Shown: positions 8,327 to 10,195 of the stretch, piece after piece
Layout of the letters: the number at the start of each line of letters is the position of its first letter
Position numbering within the stretch: the stretch's first letter is position 1
From: Actinomycetes bacterium
GTDB taxonomy: Bacteria > Actinomycetota > Actinomycetes > Propionibacteriales > Propionibacteriaceae
Direction: 5' to 3'
DNA length: 10,195 nt
NCBI GenBank assembly: GCA_009785885.1
Contig: WQUE01000231.1
Location: 1-10,195 of the forward strand
The notes under the pieces: model-generated
Told to the model about the DNA's origin: nothing
The model's input: only the letters and a program-made list of their open reading frames with translations
Database searches by the model: none
Program-made: the position numbers and the translations under genes

Positions 8327-8770
8327 ATGACCACGACCTACAATCCCTTCCGCGACATGGACCGCCTGTTCAACCAGGTGGCGAGGGCCGTCAGCGTCGA
8401 TGGGCGGACCATGCCGATGGACCTGTACCGCAGCGGCGACGTCTTCACGGTGAAGATGGACCTGCCGGGCGTCGATCCGGCAAGCATCGACATCGATGTC
8501 GACGACCGCGTCCTGACCGTGCGCGCCGAGCGCGCCCCCGAGGTCGTCGACACGAGCGACGAGAAGAATGGATGGGTCAGCCGCGAGCGCAGCTACGGCA
8601 CGTACGCCCGCCAGATCTCGCTCGGCAGCGGCCTCGACCTGGCGAGCATCGCCGCGTCGTATACCGACGGCGTCTTGACGCTGACCATCCCGGTCGCCGA
8701 GGAGGCCAAGCCGCGCAAGATCAGCGTCGCGGTGAACCCGTCGTCGGTGATCGAGGGCCCGGCCGCCTGA
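8327..8770 (+). CDS. Small heat-shock protein, Hsp20/alpha-crystallin family
   Basis: This 147-residue protein is of usual length for bacterial Hsp20 (Hsp18/Acr2 type). The family comprises ATP-independent holdases that form oligomers and keep unfolding proteins soluble. The N-terminal NPFRDMDRLFNQVAR (residues 6-20) is the typical short arm. The alpha-crystallin domain runs from PMDLYRSGDVFTVKMDLPGV (30-49) through DRVLTVRAER (60-69) and ERSYGTYARQISL (87-99) to the signature DGVLTLTIPVAE (114-125). A C-terminal I-S-V (132-134) can serve as the I/V-x-I/V motif that docks into neighbouring subunits. The gene stands alone, divergent from the PucR-type regulator, behind a HAIR-like operator and AGGAGG, and ends at a strong hairpin. 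HspR repression with heat induction is therefore the likely control. Confidence 0.96.
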   Translation: MTTTYNPFRDMDRLFNQVARAVSVDGRTMPMDLYRSGDVFTVKMDLPGVDPASIDIDVDDRVLTVRAERAPEVVDTSDEKNGWVSRERSYGTYARQISLGSGLDLASIAASYTDGVLTLTIPVAEEAKPRKISVAVNPSSVIEGPAA

Positions 8771-8802
8771 TCGCGCCTTCGCCGCAGGCAACGGCAACGC
8801 GT

Positions 8803-8837
8803 CAACGGGGTCCCAGCCATGCGCCGGGGCCCCGTTG
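8803..8837 (+). terminator. Terminator hairpin after hsp20
   Basis: CAACGGGGTCCC (8803-8814) pairs with GGGGCCCCGTTG (8826-8837) over 12 positions with one G-T wobble and an 11-base loop, 33 bases after the hsp20 stop. No T-run follows, which is common for terminators in very GC-rich actinobacteria. Confidence 0.75.
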
Positions 8838-8884
8838 CTCGTGCCCAGCCTCCTTTCGAGGACGGACCCGGGCGGGCACGCCAC

Positions 8885-8890
8885 TAGAAT
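8885..8890 (+). promoter_or_regulatory. Probable -10 box of tRNA-Val
   Basis: TAGAAT lies 22 bases before the mature tRNA 5' end, giving a leader of about 16 bases. No clear -35 hexamer is seen 17 bases upstream. Confidence 0.5.
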
Positions 8891-8912
8891 GACGATGTGC
8901 GCCCTGGCGCGC

Positions 8913-8985
8913 GGGCGCATAGCTCAGTTGGCAGAGCGCCTCCCTTACAAGGAGGTGGCCGGCGGTTCAAGTCCGTCTGCGCCCA
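8913..8985 (+). tRNA. tRNA-Val (anticodon TAC)
   Basis: All cloverleaf parts are present. The acceptor stem is GGGCGCA (8913-8919) with TGCGCCC (8978-8984) and discriminator A8985. The D-arm is AGCTCAGTTGGCAGAGC. The anticodon stem CCTCC/GGAGG encloses loop CTTACAA, so the anticodon is TAC (valine GTA). The T-arm has loop TTCAAGT, with one G-T pair in its stem. The 3' CCA is not encoded; the sequence continues ACCCC. The 3' half is the likely integration target for the recombinase remnant downstream. Confidence 0.97.
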
Positions 8986-9030
8986 CCCCTAGTCATACGC
9001 GATATCACCTAGTCGGAGCCGTGTTGGTCG

Positions 9031-9070
9031 GCTACGTCTGGCTACGTCTGGCTACGTCTGGCTACGTCCA
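9031..9070. repeat. Tandem repeat, four copies of GCTACGTCTG
   Basis: Three exact 10-base copies (9031-9060) are followed by a fourth that matches at 8 of 10 positions (GCTACGTCCA). The 10-base period is about one helical turn, so all copies face one side of the DNA. It may be a protein-binding array of the integrated element or simple slippage. Confidence 0.9.
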
Positions 9071-9148
9071 GCGCGATGGTCCGGGAACAAGTTGAACTGT
9101 CATTGACAAGGGAAAAAGCCATGATGACAAGCTAAGACGCTGGTCGGG

Positions 9149-9180
9149 TTGTACCGGATTTGTACCGGATTTGTACCCGA
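9149..9180. repeat. Tandem repeat, three copies of TTGTACCGGAT
   Basis: Two exact 11-base copies (9149-9159 and 9160-9170) are followed by a third, TTGTACCCGA, with one mismatch and cut one base short. Each unit contains the palindrome GTAC. The array lies 50 bases beyond the 3' end of the recombinase remnant, on the side facing the tRNA. Confidence 0.9.
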
Positions 9181-9232
9181 AACGATCTATGCTGACGCAT
9201 TATGCCACGACAAGGGACGATGCTCGGACGCG

Positions 9233-9600
9233 TCAAACTTGCGCCCCCGTGCGCGTGGCCCGCGGCCGGTCGTCGAGGGGCAGTTGGTCGACCACGAACA
9301 CCGCCACCGGCACGTCCCGGGGCGTGCCGCTCTTCGTCTGGTGAATCCGGATCCGCCCACGCGCCCTGTCCACGTCGCCGACATTGATCCGGCACACCTC
9401 GCCGATCCGGGGGCCGGCGGTGGCCATCAACCACACCATCGGCCCGCACGTCGACTCGACGGTCGCCGCAGCGTCGGCGATCGCCTTGACGACGGGCACC
9501 TCCATGAAGACGACGGCGCGGCGCCCCTGCTGCCCGACGCGAATCCGCTCGGCCGGATTCGAGGGGATGACATCGAACTCGACGCCGATCCGCAACGCGC
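9233..9600 (-). pseudogene. Tyrosine recombinase (phage/island integrase) remnant
   Basis: On the minus strand the frame reads ALRIGVEFDVIPSNPAERIR, then VVFMEVPVVKAIADAA, then MVWLMATAGPRIGEVCRI, NVGDVDRARGRIRIHQTKSG and TPRDVPV. This is the central part of an integrase catalytic domain: the end of the core-binding domain (SNPAERI), box I with its catalytic Arg in PRIGE, and the beta-hairpin Lys in QTKSG. An in-frame TAG lies a few codons before ALRIG, and a TGA stops the frame at 9233-9235, before any HxxR or catalytic Tyr segment. No frame on this strand down to 9000 restores them. About 120 residues remain of a usual 350-400, so it cannot be active. Its 3' end faces tRNA-Val, the usual arrangement for tRNA-targeted elements. 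Confidence 0.85.
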
Positions 9601-9764
9601 CGCAGATCGCGCACTACGACGCGATTCTGGCAAGTCTGGACCCGACCGACTACGATGGCCACTACGACACGCGCGTCGTGATCCGCGCCCTGCAGCAGGA
9701 ACGAGCCAGCATACAAGCGTGGAAGCAGGCCAACAAGCCGAAACGAGAGAGAAAACCGAAGTGA
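9597..9764 (+). pseudogene. Orphan C-terminal ORF fragment, possibly of a toxin-like protein
   Basis: In this frame the last 55 or so codons look like real protein (APQIAHYDAILASLDPTDYD, then GHYDTRVVIRALQQERASI, then a Lys/Arg-rich tail KPKRERKPK). Upstream, the same open frame is only the antisense of the recombinase remnant. No start codon with a ribosome-binding site is visible, so I read it as a 5'-truncated gene end joined to the integrase fragment near 9600. Its TGA overlaps the GTG start of the next ORF (GTGA), the layout of a translationally coupled pair. A polymorphic-toxin tail followed by its immunity gene would look like this, but I do not recognise the family. Confidence 0.4.
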
Positions 9765-10045
9765 TCACCTCCTACAGCGAAGCTGTCAAAGCGGCGCGAA
9801 TCGGCGCTCGTGCCGACATGGCCGTGGCGGCAGCCCGCGGTTTGGTCGTTGGCGACGGTTTCGAGGACGACACGGACTACCTCATCGGATTCCGCGAAAC
9901 GGACCGATTCGATCCTTCCGATATTCCGTGTGGAGGCTCGGAGGTTTTCGTTCGCAAAGCGGACGGCATGGTCTGGTCCGTCGCCCCCGTCTACCTCCTG
10001 GACAAGCTCGACGCCATGCGCCCCGTCACCCTCGACCCCGACTAG
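9761..10045 (+). CDS. Small hypothetical protein, faintly YrhB/Imm35-like
   Basis: This 94-residue protein is predicted to be cytosolic and acidic, with no signal peptide or membrane segment. The N-terminus MITSYSEAVKAARIGARADM suits an amphipathic helix. The C-terminal half, DDTDYLIGF ... CGGSEVFVRKADGMVWSVAP ... LDKLDAMRP, is a beta-hairpin pattern reminiscent of YrhB/Imm35 immunity proteins; this is a weak resemblance recalled without a search. The GTG start at 9761 overlaps the preceding TGA and lacks a good Shine-Dalgarno, so coupled translation is likely; ATG 9818 is an alternative start. Codon use differs from the core genes, with many A/T-ending codons (GAA, AAA, GTT, GGT, GAT CCT, ATT, TGT, GGA), suggesting acquisition. 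It ends just before a strong terminator. Confidence 0.65.
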   Translation: MITSYSEAVKAARIGARADMAVAAARGLVVGDGFEDDTDYLIGFRETDRFDPSDIPCGGSEVFVRKADGMVWSVAPVYLLDKLDAMRPVTLDPD

Positions 10046-10063
10046 TCAGCTTCGGCAACCTCG

Positions 10064-10098
10064 AAGGGCCCCCGCACCGACCCGGTGCCGGGGGCCTT
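10064..10098 (+). terminator. Strong terminator hairpin
   Basis: AAGGGCCCCCGCACCG (10064-10079) pairs with CGGTGCCGGGGGCCTT (10083-10098) around an ACC loop, with one single-base bulge on each arm. It begins 19 bases after the stop at 10045 and separates the element remnant from the next gene. The flanking A and T pairs would allow function in both directions. Confidence 0.8.
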
Positions 10099-10164
10099 CC
10101 CATGTCCACCCGCGCCGGGCGCGCGGGCCGATCCACAACCCACGAACCCCAGGAGGGTACAACC

Positions 10165-10195
10165 ATGCCAGATTCCGCCGTGCCGGCCCAGGAGG
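10165..10195 (+). CDS. Start of an unidentified protein-coding gene (partial)
   Basis: ATG 10165 is preceded by AGGAGGG (10151-10157) with 7 bases between, an excellent ribosome-binding site. Only ten codons (MPDSAVPAQE) are inside the window, too few to identify the product. It follows a strong terminator, so it likely has its own promoter in the roughly 50 GC-rich bases between, where I see no clear -10 box. Confidence 0.6.
   Translation, partial: MPDSAVPAQE

Larger units (their letters stand above)
8986..9232. other. Gene-free, lower-GC stretch between tRNA-Val and the recombinase remnant
   Basis: No credible coding frame is present. The stretch is visibly AT-richer than the flanks, holds two tandem-repeat arrays (described separately), an isolated TTGACA at 9103-9108 without a matching -10, and a four-codon ATG ORF at 9121. 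I found no second copy of the tRNA 3' end, so no attR-like site is visible. The position between a tRNA gene and an integrase fragment suggests the remains of an element's attachment region. Confidence 0.6.

Noticed and set aside
9121..9135. Four-codon ORF with a purine-rich run upstream, as a leader peptide
   Set aside because: No attenuator or regulated gene follows on this strand; chance is sufficient.
9031..9180. CRISPR array
   Set aside because: The repeats are 10-11 bases, contiguous and without spacers, and no cas gene is near.
9132..9716. 194-codon open frame on the minus strand
   Set aside because: It is out of frame with the recombinase remnant and shows no domain; its coding look comes from GC bias.

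Overview
This is a high-GC window that looks like an actinobacterial chromosome. The supporting signs are strong G/C bias at third codon positions, a PccB/AccD5-type acyl-CoA carboxylase, a PAC2 protein, a PucR/FasR-type regulator, a HAIR-like (HspR) operator in front of an Hsp20 gene, and start codons placed about 6-7 bases after TANNNT boxes, as in leaderless actinobacterial mRNAs. A full-length bacterial GlnRS is uncommon in that phylum. To my knowledge it occurs in some Propionibacteriaceae-like lineages, so that group is a guess and not a demonstrated assignment.

Left part (1-8800) is core genome. On the minus strand lie the 5' part of a propionyl/acetyl-CoA carboxylase beta subunit gene (1-584), nicotinate phosphoribosyltransferase pncB (768-2111) and a PAC2-family gene (2158-3093). 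Divergent from these is glnS (3218-4903, plus). It converges with dxs (4908-6827, minus), with only 4 bases between the stop codons. Upstream of dxs, on the same strand, is a PucR-family regulator (6875-8092). Divergent from it is a small heat-shock protein gene (8327-8770, plus) ending at a strong hairpin. The regulator/hsp20 intergenic region is packed with a HAIR-like operator, two -10 boxes and three other inverted repeats.

Right part (8800-10195) is a tRNA-associated junction. tRNA-Val(TAC) (8913-8985) is followed by a gene-free, lower-GC stretch with two short tandem-repeat arrays. Next come a tyrosine-recombinase remnant on the minus strand (about 9233-9600) truncated at both ends, an orphan C-terminal ORF piece, and a GTGA-coupled 94-codon ORF with atypical codon use. 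That ORF faintly resembles YrhB/Imm35 immunity proteins and ends at a strong terminator. A new gene with an excellent Shine-Dalgarno sequence begins at 10165. I read this part as the decayed edge of an integrated element that used the tRNA gene as its target.

Functionally the core genes serve unrelated housekeeping roles: acyl-CoA carboxylation, NAD salvage, glutaminyl-tRNA synthesis, isoprenoid precursor supply and protein quality control. They do not form one pathway. I saw no convincing undescribed multi-gene system. The most interesting points are the HspR-type control region, three putative leaderless starts, GlnRS in an apparent actinobacterium, and the tRNA-adjacent repeats with recombinase and possible toxin/immunity debris.
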